Shown one piece after another: positions 37,293-48,954 of a DNA stretch of 64,000 nt. The translations under genes were made by a program, and so were the position numbers. The stretch spans positions 992,001 to 1,056,000 of the forward strand of contig NC_089245.1 in the NCBI RefSeq assembly GCF_000512585.2, in the 5' to 3' direction. The notes beneath the pieces are model-generated. The model was given only the letters and a program-made list of their open reading frames with translations. It was not told where the DNA came from and did not search any database. The stretch is from Kwoniella bestiolae CBS 10118 (Eukaryota > Basidiomycota > Tremellomycetes > Tremellales > Cryptococcaceae). The first letter of the stretch is position 1; each line of letters begins with the position of its first letter.

Positions 37293-40200
37293 ATGTCTCT
37301 TGTCGCTCATGAACGAAGTTCCAGCTCGTCAGGATCAGAAGAGGAGAAGAGGGCTCAGAGGTTGGCTTCTGCTAGGAAGAAGGTGAGTGCTCGGATCTCA
37401 TATACTAAATCACAAGGTATTATTGTATCTGATATCCTACAGTTACAGACTTTTCGAGCTTCTCGCTCATCCGAGAACTCAGATTCTGCTCCAACGGCTT
37501 CTTCATCCTCATCCTCGTCTAAACCTTCTTCACCAACCAAGATGATGCCTCTCACCACAGAAGCAAGCATCAACTCTCCCTTTACCTTCCCTCCATCTCA
37601 CTCTCACTCTCGATCATCAAGCAAAGGAAAAGCCAAGGACATGGATTTAGAATTCCCGGTCAAGCCTGCTAGTATCAGTGGACATCGACACCGTAGATCA
37701 GATAGTCAAGCTCATCGCCGACAGAGATCATCGGTCGCTATACCATCAGGTATACCGCTTGGTCAGGGATTATCAAGGCCTTCGGTGATGGGCGTGTTTG
37801 ACGGTCCTAAAGAGATCATCACTACCCCTGCGACGCCTTTACTCGATTCACCTGATATCCCACCGGAACCCAGAATACTTCCTGATGACAACCACGAAGA
37901 GGTGGCTGCTAGATTATCAACCTTTTCTTTCGGGTCTAAAGCGCCTATGTCAACTTTCCCTTCGAAGCGAAGACAGCAGCAACATTCCGTTCCTTCTCAT
38001 TCGCTGTTCTCCCCTGACGCGGTGCCATCAACCTCACCTCTCGCTTCTCCCACTTCTTCAGCGTCTGTACCAAATCTCAACAGACTCTCAACACCGTCCT
38101 CTCGACCGCCTAGCTTCCTCCTCACACATCCTACACCTCTTGCCTTTGGCTCACCAACTTCAGCCAACCCCACCAAGTCAAGTCTTGCAAGTCTACCTTC
38201 CTCTCCACCTACACCTGCTAGAAAGAGACACTCACACACGAGGTCGAACTCCATATCACTTCCCAACCTCAAGTTATCTGGAGCTCGTCCTACTTCATTG
38301 GGTATTCCACCTTCGAGTATCCCTTCTTCACCATGCTCACCGACCAGTGTAGGTGACAGTGCGAGTCGATCGCGACTTTCCAGTCCTATCACAGGTCAAC
38401 GTCTCAAATTCGAACCTTCGGGTAGAGGAGCTGAGGCTGAGAAGGAGAGAGAAGAGTCCCGTCGAAAGGCTTTGGAGAAACTCACTGGTGGATCAGCTGG
38501 TCCTTCCAGATCACCTGTAGTTGAACCTCAAGTAGCCGAAATCAGCCTTCCAGATTTGGATGATGAAGACTCTTCTTCCGTCGCTTCTTCAAATCGACCA
38601 TTATCAGGGGCTTTGGGTTCAGGTTCTGGATCAAGCTTTTTCAGTCGACCATCATCCCTCACTCTCCCACCGTTGACTGCTTCAACTAATTCCACTTCTT
38701 CCGCCGTCTCCTCCTCCACCTTCTCACGGGGATCACCTAACGAGCAGCAATCCCCTGTAGAGCGATGGTCAGGCTTCGGTTTCGGTCTTGCAAAAGAGTA
38801 TGGCAAAGATGATGGTCTGTTTGGTATGGACCTGCCAACTGCTATGGTCAAAAGACCTTCCATCAACCGGCAACTCAGTGCTTTAGCTGAAGTCGATGAG
38901 TCAGAAGAGGATGAAGGGGATTTTGAGGATAACGATGCTCCTACCGATATGGTCAGAACCTTTTCGGATGAACCGGAAAGTATGATCTCGCCTTTTCCCG
39001 TCGAACCTACCCCCAACCGTTTGAGGGACTTACGTCTGGGAACGTCGATTACCTCCTCTACACCTCGTCAAGATTCTATAGATAGTGTTCATTCTTTTTC
39101 GTTTCCTCGACAATCTAGCGCGTCTCCCTCGGCTGGCTCACCCACAAAAGGATACGGGTCAATAGGTCGAGGCAGGCCAAAACCATTAACGATTGGCTCG
39201 ACCTCTTCAACTCCGTCGAACATGTCCACACCTAAGTCAGCGGGATTCTCTTCGCGTAAAAGGACCGCACCTGGAACAGGTTCCAGAGGAAGTTCCATCT
39301 CGTATAAGAAAGATGATAGTTCCTCTTCATCCCACGATCTATCAATTGGGAATGGAAGGAACGTCTTTTCGCCTGAGTCTATGACTTCTCCGCCATTACA
39401 TCCGACAAGTCCGAAATTCTCTGGCTGGGGAAATACCTCTGCTAGATCATCTGCTAGGCCATGTCCTCGACCTAGAACATTGGTCGGACTAGGTATAGAT
39501 AATACCGGATCGGGAAGGGTGTTGGGAGAACTTGATGAGGTAGATGAGGAGAACTCGCCTATTCCAGGATCGGTCTCGATGTGGACATCTCCTATTCCAG
39601 GAAACAACGATACGATCCATCCTTATCAAGATGAATTTGAGATGGAGGGCAGAAGGGATAGTTTTGCTGATGAGACTACCTGGAGAGATGTACAGCTGGA
39701 TATGGAGATGGAACGGGAGGCTTTGAAGGAGGATGTGGAGTTGCTGAAAATTAGGTGTGCAAGTTTGGAGGAGAAATTGGAGATGGAGAGAAAGGAAAGT
39801 ACGGTGCTAAGGGAGCGAGTCAGAAAACGTGAGCTGGAGTCCACCTTCGAGCGATTGGACTTTCAGCTGACATTATATGTACCATAGTGGGCGATAGATT
39901 ATCCAGTGTCTCATCAGTCCCCACCGACAGATCGTCTTCTGATTCCCATGCCGCCGAATCTCGTTTGATCGCCGAGATGCGAGAACAGCTCTTCAATCTC
40001 ACCACCTCTCTCGAAGCTGAACGTCGAGCCAAGGAAGATGCTCTAACCAAATTAGCAGAGATTCACCGACCTTTCGTACCACAACCATTCAACGTGGCGG
40101 TGGATGACGAGTCTGTCTTTACGGTTAAATCGGAACATCAAGTTTTGTTAACTCCCTCAATCGCTTCACCAATTATCATTCCTCCATCGCCCTTACCACA

Positions 40201-40798
40201 GCTGGATGCTTCACCTCAGCTCGACCAGGCCTCAACGCAATCCACACCTGATCCGAATCTAGCAAGGATGCAAGGCTGGGGATTTCCCCGAGATCCATCA
40301 CCCGTAAAGACCAATCAATCGAAAAGGGAGTCGTTCTTTGGTTTATCGACCGTGTTGAAAAGAAGTGTTAGCGCGGACGAGGCGGAAACTCATAATGGTG
40401 TTGATTTACCTTGTTTTGTCCTGCCCAATCAGATGTCACCTGCTTTTGGCGAATCTTCGACCTCAACATCGACATCGATGTCGTTCTCCTTTCCGCAGGT
40501 GCAAGATGACTACACGCCTAGATCTGTATCTGAACCGATAACCAGTCTGGTTGAAAGCGCCGAAGAAGGATTCACGGAACAGGCTGTATCATTCATCTCG
40601 TCTTACCTTCCTAGCCATTCGACCTCGATGGAGATCCATTCTAGTGAATCGGATGTGCATATGAAGGGGTTTAACATTGGGAGGGATGAGCAGGAATGCA
40701 AAGTCTCGTCTTGGAGTTCTGCTTCTGGGAATGGGAGGTCGAAATTGGATTTTAGAGGTTGCTGTAAATGCTGTTCTGGACCTGTCATCGAATTGTGA
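37293..40798 (+). CDS. large Ser-rich coiled-coil protein, unknown function
   Basis: Three exons (37293-37382, 37443-39828, 39888-40798) give 1128 residues. I do not recognise a named family. About 700 residues are Ser/Pro/Thr-rich and probably disordered, with many SP and RxxS sites that could be kinase targets. A coiled coil spans the last intron, from MEMEREALKEDVELLKIRC through MREQLFNLTTSLEAERRAKE. The C-terminus ends RGCCKCCSGPVIEL, a cysteine cluster of the kind that is often lipidated. Intron 1 is exactly 60 nt and lacks an in-frame stop. Intron 2 (39829-39887) has a GTGAGC donor. The large upstream region and composition suggest a regulated scaffold or polarity protein, but that is inference. 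Confidence 0.85.
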
Positions 40799-41419
40799 TG
40801 GATTCGCGTACCTGTGTGGTGAGTAGAAAAGTGAGAGAAGGGTATTCATCTTATATATTATTATCATAAGTTATATTTATTCTGTTGGCGGATGTACAAG
40901 ACGAGGAGAGTTGTTGTTCGTTAATATATGTAGTTGGGTTTTGGAGTTATGAGTTATGAGTTATGATTTCATACATGCATGCTTCTTTGTAAGATACCTG
41001 TTTTGAGCCGAGTCGGCGTTGTAAAGTCATGTTCGAAACGCTTGTAGATGATATCACTAGGGTCGACCTTGACCGTTGCCGAAGCAGAGAGTACGTGTTT
41101 GTCTGAACTATGTTTACAACAATGATACGTACGACATCCTCGGCGATGCAGTGCATGGACGATAGTGGATGAACTTTATCTTAGAGAATTAGGTTGGGTG
41201 AGTTTGTCACCCGTTTGTTCTGTCTATATAAACACTCCATTCCTCGTATTCCTCTTCTCTTCTGGTGATTTCTCCTCTCTATACCATACATCCTACTTGA
41301 TCCATAACCAATACTTATAAACAATTCATTCCATCTATCAGACCTAAGCACAACCACACTTTACCAAACGACCTATCTCAATATCCTGTAATTCACGTAC
41401 ACATAAGAACCCACCAAGA
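40799..41419. other. intergenic: promoter of gene 41420
   Basis: AT-rich 3' flank, then a core promoter for the following gene. No coding signal. Confidence 0.5.
41225..41232 (+). promoter_or_regulatory. TATA box for gene 41420
   Basis: A perfect TATATAAA, followed by CT-rich sequence and CA-rich leader, 188 nt before the ATG at 41420. This is the clearest TATA element in the window and suggests a regulated or inducible gene. Confidence 0.6.
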
Positions 41420-42307
41420 ATGACACCTTACAACCCCATCATCTCAACCTCCTCCTTCAACTCCTCAATCATATCATTCACCAACCCCACCGGTTCCTCC
41501 GGGTGGATAAGTAGAAAAGATGGACGGTGGAGTATAAAAGATTGTTCGGGATTCTCCATCTCCTCTTCTTCGGACGGAAACATCCATATCTATATCGACG
41601 ATGGCAACTCCTCAACTCACCGATTTATTGCTGGAAAAGATTATAGGAACAGGTCAAATGGGACGTTCAGATTCTCCCATCCCGATGAGGATAACCTAGC
41701 TTGGATAGAGGTGAGGAGGAATGGGTTGATGAGGTATCAGGACTCACGGGGGAACTTTACGGTTATCTATCCTAGTGGAGGGGTGAGGTTCGTCGATATT
41801 TACGTGGCGAGGGAAAGTGAGTGGCGAAGCTTCTCTTGGTCTTGCTCTCTTTGTGGCGAAACCCAGAGGTAGAGCGATGACTGACGATTTTGTTTCTGAT
41901 CAACGTGGTGTATTATCAGCGAGCAATACAGAGGTCTCTTCTGACGGAGAGAGCGGTGATGAGTGGGGTTCAGAGAGTATATTTATGCCTTGGTTGAATT
42001 TGGGGGTGTTCATACCTTCCAGAAGAAGTTCAGAGGAGGGTCAGGCAGTTGTGAAAGGTGAGTCCAGATCCCGAGTTGAGGTGTAGGTCAGGTTGTACTG
42101 TCCACTGACATTTCCTAAACTTTATCTGTGTGATAGACAATCGTCAGTCCGGTCCATGGGTACTTGGCAAGATCAAGAATATCTTCGCACTCCCAAAATC
42201 TGTGAGTGGTCTCTTCGTAGAAACCAGAAACCAGAGTTGAATCTGTGTAAGCTAATATACTGGGTCATCCTTTTCGGGATTAGCTCTCGATAGCCTTGAA
42301 GAAGTGA
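41420..42307 (+). CDS. uncharacterised protein with a beta-rich N-terminal domain
   Basis: Not recognised. Exon 1 (41420-41816) encodes an Asn/Ser-rich start (MTPYNPIISTSSFNSSI) and a strand-rich domain with alternating hydrophobics: GWISRKDGRWSIKDCSGFSI, WIEVRRNGLMRYQDSRGNFT and FVDIYVA. Exon 2 from 41920 is acidic (SSDGESGDEWGSES) and then hydrophobic (FMPWLNLGVFIPS). A third exon gives DNRQSGPWVLGKIKNIFALP. The proposed last exon (42284-42307) adds LSIALKK before TGA and is the least certain. No signal peptide is evident. A strong TATA box precedes it. Confidence 0.65.
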
Positions 42308-42733
42308 GATCACTTGCGGGGTCCATGAAAGCTCCAGGGGTCTTCAAGTGCGATGGCTAGGGATTAGCGGAGAGAGGTTCAAGGTCATTCAAGGCAATTC
42401 GGAAAAACGCGAGCTGGGAGCAGAGAGAAAAATCGTAACAGAGGCAAGCCAATCGAAAGTTCGTAGAGGATATATATTCCGACTGCTGTATATCGATATT
42501 ATTTGGGATGAATTGGCTCTTTCAATTTCACGCATTTTGGTGCCAGACAAAGCATGTGGCAAATGAACATGACGCCGCACCGAATTTTGATATACGTTCA
42601 TTCTTTGAAGTGATCGTCACAGCAGCGTGCTACGCAGCGGACAAGAGACTACTTTCCCCTTCTCATTATTGAATACAATACAGAAGAGGGAAGGGGACAG
42701 GGGATGGCATCTGAAAGATCCTTCACTGCCGAC
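42308..42733. other. convergent intergenic region
   Basis: 3' flanks of the genes on either side; nothing else seen. Confidence 0.4.
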
Positions 42734-43131
42734 TTAGTCCTTTCTGCCATTCGGCCAGATATATTCTGAATCCAGAACCTTACCTGCTCCACCGTCAGCG
42801 TCTCTTCCATCCTTCGAAGATTGCAAACATTCTGATGAGAAGGGAAGCCACAACACTTACCTCTCTCAGTCTTGACCCACTTCCATCCTCCCCTTCTATG
42901 ATCCTTCCTAGTCCTCTTATAATGCTAGACTCACGGATGTCCATCGTCAGCACCCACGTGGTACAGGACAACATGGCCTCTCCAATAAGGATAAGATGAA
43001 ACAGCGGTGGAAGATTGTGCACTCACCAAGATCCCACGAGCGTACCACCATACGCTCCAAATGTATTTCCTACCCTCCTGATCGAATTCGGGAGGACGGG
43101 TGTAGCTCACAAGTGAAGTAAGGCTGATCAT
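42734..43131 (-). CDS. small membrane-like protein, unknown; 5' exons uncertain
   Basis: A chain of exons with GT-AG borders is readable on the minus strand. ATG at 43131 gives MISLTSLVSYTRPPEFDQEG, then RKYIWSVWWYARGIL to a GTGAGT donor at about 43025. Next comes AMLSCTTWVLTMDIRESSII, then GEDGSGSRLRE to a GTAAGT donor, then DGRDADGGAGKVLDSEYIWP ending at TAA. The Trp-rich central part is hydrophobic enough for a membrane segment. Two further ATG-led frames lie upstream (43348, MFEYNEKTLLLATEV; 43518, with two hydrophobic segments), but I could not join them in frame. The gene may therefore be longer. No family recognised. Confidence 0.4.
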
Positions 43132-43858
43132 AAATCACGGTTCCCAGACTTTGGTGCCGCGCCATTGACTTAGCTTGAATGACTTGGACCATGATGCACT
43201 CACGGATCTTTGACGGGATACGCACTGTCTCCTCTTCTTTCGCCTCATCTCTGATAGCAAGAAGGTGATCGGCGGTATACTCACTGGCTAGGGAGAGTTG
43301 GTCCACCTCGGTCGCAAGCAGTAGGGTCTTTTCGTTGTACTCGAACATGTTTCACTGACTTTATGGTATACGAACTGGATGAAGTGCAAAAGGAGATAAC
43401 CAAGAACGATCAGATCTAGGTCGAGGTGTAGAGTAACGTAGATACTACTAAGGATGGGCATCAATTGGGTTGGTACGATGATCATACGACGCTGCGGTCT
43501 ATCCATTGAGGTTGTCATACGACTTCGTCCTTAGAGTACAGTATCACATGATGAAAGAAGAAGAATTGTGGAGGTTTTAGGGTAGACTTGGGTACTTTGT
43601 TCGTACTATAGCCACCAATGTTGAAAGGTTATCTTGTCGATCGAACGCAACGTACGAAACTGTAGACGTATTGTGTGTGTCTCATGCGATAGAGTTCCCA
43701 TGAGGTATCCGCACGCTCTGTCATCCTATTCTGAAGGAAGTCCTTGGACACTTCGCAGTGACGAAGAACTGGAATGTTATTCGATACATGCCATGTTTCC
43801 ATGTCTATCTATCTATGGATACATATTTTCCCCTTCCTACCTCTCTTGGTCTATCCGT

Positions 43859-46018
43859 CTAAGAGGAATTATCCCTACACGACCAAGCTCCTGCTCCTTG
43901 GTTGGCAGCGTAGGAATCTTTGATATCGATGACGGCTCCGTATGTCTGCGTCGTCATTAGATCAGCACAGATGTCTCGCTAGTCGTAGGAGGACCCGTGA
44001 GTCGACTTACCCCTGCAACCATCAAGAATGACCCTAAAGCAATGACGAAGATGTTCCAGAAAAGGAGGAACTTGTATAGGATCGTCTTATCGGTGGTTCG
44101 CCTTTCCCAGTTATCGTATAACCACATCCCGGCCTAAGTTATAGGTGCATTGTCGCATCAGTCCCTACTCCTCTCTCTGATCCGTAAGACTTAGGTCAGG
44201 CAGGGGATATTCAGCTCACCATAAGCTGAATACATAAGACAGTACCGAACAAGGCTCCTACCAGCGAGGCGATACCGTCGAATACGGGGATAGCACTACA
44301 TCCAACGGTATTTCAGCTTGGGGTTCGAGAGGGGAAAGGATAGAAGAAGACCCACCTGGCGATGACATAAGAGAACAGGAGGCATCCCAATACACAGCTG
44401 ACCCAGACAATGTAATGCTTGGGAGAGTTGTTGGTAAGGTGTTTACTTCCTCTGAGAAGTCGGACGAAGAGGAATTTGGCGGGGAGCTATGCGATGGGAT
44501 AAATAACGGTATCAGTCTGACGTCTTGAAGAGTAGGTGCAGGTATAATCCCGTCCCTCCTGGAAGAGGGAACACTCACATGAGTAAACATCATGGCGGTT
44601 ACGAACAGACCAGGCAAAGCCAGACCGTAACAGACTTTCTTCAATGTTCCTCCCGCACTACCCAACGCAGGGGACGCAACGAATTGACCGCAGTAGTAAT
44701 ATACTACTACTCCTACAACGGTGTCCACGGCAGTGACGAAACTCTGGGAGAGGAGCATCGATTGGGTGTATTTCCTTTGATCTCTCATTTCAGATACGAT
44801 ACCGAAGCTGCACCAAGAATCATACGAAATCAGTCAATGGAGACGGTGAGAGCAGGTATTTGATGGATTATTTAGGATGATGAGTTAGAATACTCACAAG
44901 GCAGGCGTACCTGTAAAGGCGAATACCAAAGCCGAAACAGCGGTGATAGCTTCTGTGAAAGTAGGCTGACCCCAGATGACTAAACCTTTGTCCCATGCTC
45001 CATCTTGAGGTGCTGTGGCCGGTCGCTCTTGTACTCCGACGGCGATTGTGAGGGTCAACACTGGAGAGCAGGATAATCAGCACATGTGTTTTCCATCTTT
45101 TCGCAACGTTTCACCCTAAAGAGATGACTCACAAGCACTCATGATGGAGACCAATCCTACCCAGCCCAACCAAGAGATCTTACCCAATGTCTGGATACAA
45201 GATAAAAAGAAGGTGACGATGGTAGCAACAGCTACGAAGACCGCTGTGCATGTCCCGTGTGATGAAATTGCGTTGAGACCGATGGAGATACCCAATAAAC
45301 CGGATGCAGCGACACATGTCATGACTGTTCCGGTGAAATGAATGGGACTATCAGCTCAATCGTATCAAGGACAATATTGCAGTGTCACTCACAGAGCCAG
45401 TACATCACAGCTATTACATCTCTTCCTATCTTTCCCTTGAATAATAACTTTCCTACATCATCGATACCGTCTGTAACACATGACTATCAGCTAAAAGCCA
45501 GAAACATGGTGTGGGGGTTTTACGACTTACAAACTTGAGGGTGTTTCACTTTGAACTGCCCTACGACGTAATCAGACCCTACATCGCCATCATCGTCAGT
45601 CAGGTATTGCAAAGTAGATTGACATGTGAATGGGAGGTTCACTCACAGCAGATGATAGCCGAGATAACCCATAAACAGATGATTCCCGGTACGATACCCA
45701 ACACAGCCAGTGTCGAAGGTACACTCAAGACTCCTACACCGATTTGCGACTTGATCAGCAGAACCGTTGTTCCTAGCCATCCGACCTGAAAATTCAATAA
45801 TGCAATATCAGCGGTTTATTCCTGTTGATCGGAAAGCGCTGATTCACATTACGATAATTGGGTCCATCTTCTGTGATGACACCGAACACATCATCGGTCT
45901 TGACGGTAGCAGTCTCAAGATCCGACTCTGAGCTTGAATCTGATCGTGGTAAGGTCGAAGGATGCTTCTCCTTCTCCATTTCCTTGTCTTTGTGCGAATG
46001 TGAGAATCCGAATACCAT
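43859..46018 (-). CDS. amino acid/auxin permease family transporter (Aa_trans, AVT-like)
   Basis: A membrane transporter of about 11 segments that moves neutral or other amino acids, in fungi often across the vacuolar membrane. The cytosolic N-terminus (MVFGFSHSHKDKEMEKEKHP, Ser/Glu-rich) leads to the family opening GWLGTTVLLIKSQIGVGVLS, then PSTLAVLGIVPGI. Later exons give hydrophobic segments such as GISIGLNAISSHGTCTAVFV and YVMLAFSGTPAL-like stretches. The C-terminus is the typical YGAVIDIKDSYAANQ plus AWSCRDNSS, stop at 43859. Many short introns. Yeast Avt proteins are the nearest named relatives by motif; the exact paralogue cannot be told. Confidence 0.85.
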
Positions 46019-47159
46019 CTTTAGGAAGGTGGATATAGGTATGCTGGATTTGAGAGGAGCGGTATTGATTATACAGCGGCTAGAGGTTTTGTTTTGTTCT
46101 GTTTTGGAGGCTATAGAGAAGAAAAGAAGTGGGAAGATATGATGAGATTGATAGATCACTTAGAACAACTTCAAGCAGAACAACATGCGCTAGCTTACAT
46201 CTCCTAGCACGGCCATTCGTCACCAGCAAACAAAATCACTCTCACTCGCATGACCTCAAAAAAAACTTCTTGAACCGTTGGTAGACTGCAGTTATGAGTA
46301 TATTTTGCTTTACCGAGCCATGTTTGTCCGGATGCTATGACGACTAAGGCTGCATGTTTCGCTTAAACGTGAAACATCCGACCAATTCACCAGGCGAAGG
46401 ACGAGAGGGAGACTTATGGCGTGTTCAGGGAAAGACAGATTCCAGGAAAGAGATTTAGCTTCGGATGTCGGATTCGGCGGTTTTTGTGTTTCTGGTTCGG
46501 TTGTATAACTCCGTCACCGGTACTGTTAAGGAGAAATCATGCCGTACCACTGTACTCAAGGGCAACCCCAGTTTAAGCAAATTTTATCGATGACGAAAGG
46601 TTCCAGGAATGTTCGAAAGAGCAAGCTCAAAATGCTTGCAACGGGATTCTTGCGGATGACAATCACTAATGGTCCTCGATTGACAGTGATGTGCCTCGCT
46701 TGAATAGAGCTCATCTCAATGTCAAGCGACCATTGAGAGGTTGGTCATCCTTGGATGGTGAAGTGTGTTCCGGAAACTCAGGAAGGCGGATGATACGGTA
46801 TTGATCAGGTTCCCAAAGAAGCTGTAAGGAACGACCATAACTTAACGATCAACATTACATCACATTCGACCCTCACATGTCCAATATTTCCCGAATGGCA
46901 TCCTGGCAGGTAGCAATCACCGAAGCGTTAAGTATCCAGCAAGAAGCGCGGATGATTGACTCTCAGTCAGCACAGATTGTATTCACGTTTAGGTCATTTA
47001 AATGAGGGAACGATTAAACAATTATGCAAACACAGCGAATCCTCCTCAAGCTAGCATTACCATATTTACATTTCAATACATGGTATGATGATGCCGAACC
47101 ATTGGATGGACTTCCATTTAGGGGTCCGCACTTCCGATGTACAAGCAAGCTAAAACGCA
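46019..47159. other. intergenic: transporter upstream region and RRP8 3' flank
   Basis: About 1.1 kb without a credible gene. As both neighbours are on the minus strand, this should be the promoter of the transporter, long enough for complex control. No repeat or RNA gene seen. Confidence 0.45.
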
Positions 47160-48650
47160 TTATCGTTTCTTATACACACAAGCTTTCAAAATCTCTTCAC
47201 CCTCCTGGACTCTCTCTTTCCACCCTTCTTCTCCTCTAGCTGAACCAAGGGGTACAGCCGATTCCTTCGTGAATCTGAATAGAGTGAAGTGAGTAGATGG
47301 CGAATCTTGTTCTTCCAACTTGAACCCGAACGATTCTACTTTCTCTACAAATTCTTCTGTAGAAGTGAATCGTGAGGTCACCTCAGCGATGTGAAATGTG
47401 CCTCTGTAGTATACAAACAGACAGGTATATCAGCTGTGAACGATGCACCCATCGCTGGCATGTACAGCATAACAACTCACCCCTGCTTGAGCACTCTAGA
47501 AGCTTCCGCAATCCCCCCTACCCAATTCTTACCCATCAAGCTCAAACAGCAGACCACCACATCCACCACTTCTGAGGCTTTATCATCCTTCTTACTCTTC
47601 TTCTTCCCTTTATCTTTCTTCGATACCCCTTCACCTGCCGATTCTTGATGGTTGATACCGCCTGGCCTTCCGGGAAGAGGAATTTGTTCCAAGAAATCAG
47701 CCTGGATGACCCATCCTTCCGATATCTTCTTTTCTTGCCCTTCATCGCTACTTCCTGGAACACCTGAGTCTCCTACCAAGTCGTAAGACAATACCACTTT
47801 GCCCTGGGGTACCAAAGCTCTAGCTAAGCCTGCATCACCGCATCCTAGATCTGCTATGACTGTTCCTTGAGGTAGGGGTGAGAGAGCTTTGATGATGTGT
47901 TGTAATGGTGGGGAGGGCCAGCCGGCAGTGAGAACTCGGTGAGTCATGTGGTACTACACGAGAACAGCAAAATCAGCTTGTACTCAGATTTATATCGGAA
48001 ACGAGCTGTGATTTATGACGAGAGCTACTCACATCAGCAAAGATCTTAGGGTCCTTCTTCATCATCTCAACAGCTTCAGTCGAAGGTGTAGAATACAGCT
48101 GTTCGTTTATCCATCTGAACCTTGCTCCTTCAAGCTTGGCTTGCATGTTCTTCTGCATATCCGTCAAGTTTTCTCCCCCAACCTTGATCTTCCCCTCGGT
48201 TGATGATGACATAGGCAAAATGGGAAGTTCGATGGGAACATTCTTCGCCTTGTTCTTCTGCTTGGGGGTTTTCTCGTTCTTTGGCGTAGGTTTCTCGTTC
48301 TTACTTAATGCAGGTGTTGGTCGATCCTTATTCTGATTCTTCTCTTTCCCTTTGGGTGTTTCGACTTTGCCCTTTTGTATTTCAACGGCATGATTCCCCC
48401 TTTTCTTCTTACTCGATCCACCCATACTTTCGCTACCCACTTTCTCCTTCACATCTCCTTTTTCTAACTTGTTCATCAGTTTTTCGAGATTAGCTTGAGT
48501 AGATTTGAGGAGGTTCGCATCGTGATGTCCTCCTGTTGAGGGTCTCTTTCTTTTGTTGTTGTTGTTCTTGGAGGGTTTAGAAAAAGCTGAGGTAAGTGAG
48601 GTTGATGGTCCAGCGGTGGACCCCTCGAAAGATGATGGGAAGAGGGACAT
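47160..48650 (-). CDS. RRP8: 25S rRNA adenine-N1 methyltransferase
   Basis: Nucleolar enzyme that makes m1A in the large-subunit rRNA. A Lys/Asn-rich basic N-terminal half (MSLFPSSFEGSTAGPSTS...; KNNNNKRKR) fits nucleolar targeting. The conserved core starts at GARFRWINEQLYSTPS, then YHMTHRVLTAGWPSPPL. The SAM-binding motif is VIADLGCGDAGLA, and VVVCCLSLMGKNWVGG and RVLKQGG follow. It ends EILKACVYKKR, stop at 47160. Unlike the yeast protein, a Lys-rich insertion of roughly 30 residues (KDKGKKKSKKDDK) lies between the ADFLEQIPL and VVDVVVCCLSLMG segments. The start at 48650 is preferred; an in-frame ATG at 48716 would add 22 residues. Two or three introns. Confidence 0.94.
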
Positions 48651-48954
48651 TGCAGTTGATCTTCGAATGTATTGCTTTGCCTCCAGATCAGTGGGGTGTG
48701 ATTTAACGAAATGCAAGGGTAGGGAGGTAAGTGGGAAATGGAGATTTGAGATGAGAGATGAAAGATGTACGAAAACTTATGGTGATTGTGCGGGGCACCG
48801 AGAGAGAGAAATTTGATTCCGTCGTCTGTTTTGCCCTCCCACTCACTTGTCAACTGGAAAACCAATACTATCAAAACTCGATATCATCCATCATCTATTC
48901 AATCTCTCATTCTCTTGATACATTCTTTCTGTGTATCAACAGCCAAAAGTCACA
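48651..48954. other. divergent promoter (RRP8 / PRP11)
   Basis: Bidirectional upstream region of two RNA-processing genes. No element recognised beyond AT-rich sequence near the PRP11 start. Confidence 0.45.

Noticed and set aside
39887..40798. Separate 303-codon gene after the Ser-rich ORF
   Set aside because: It starts at GTG directly at a splice acceptor and continues the coiled coil in phase, so it is the last exon of the gene at 37293.
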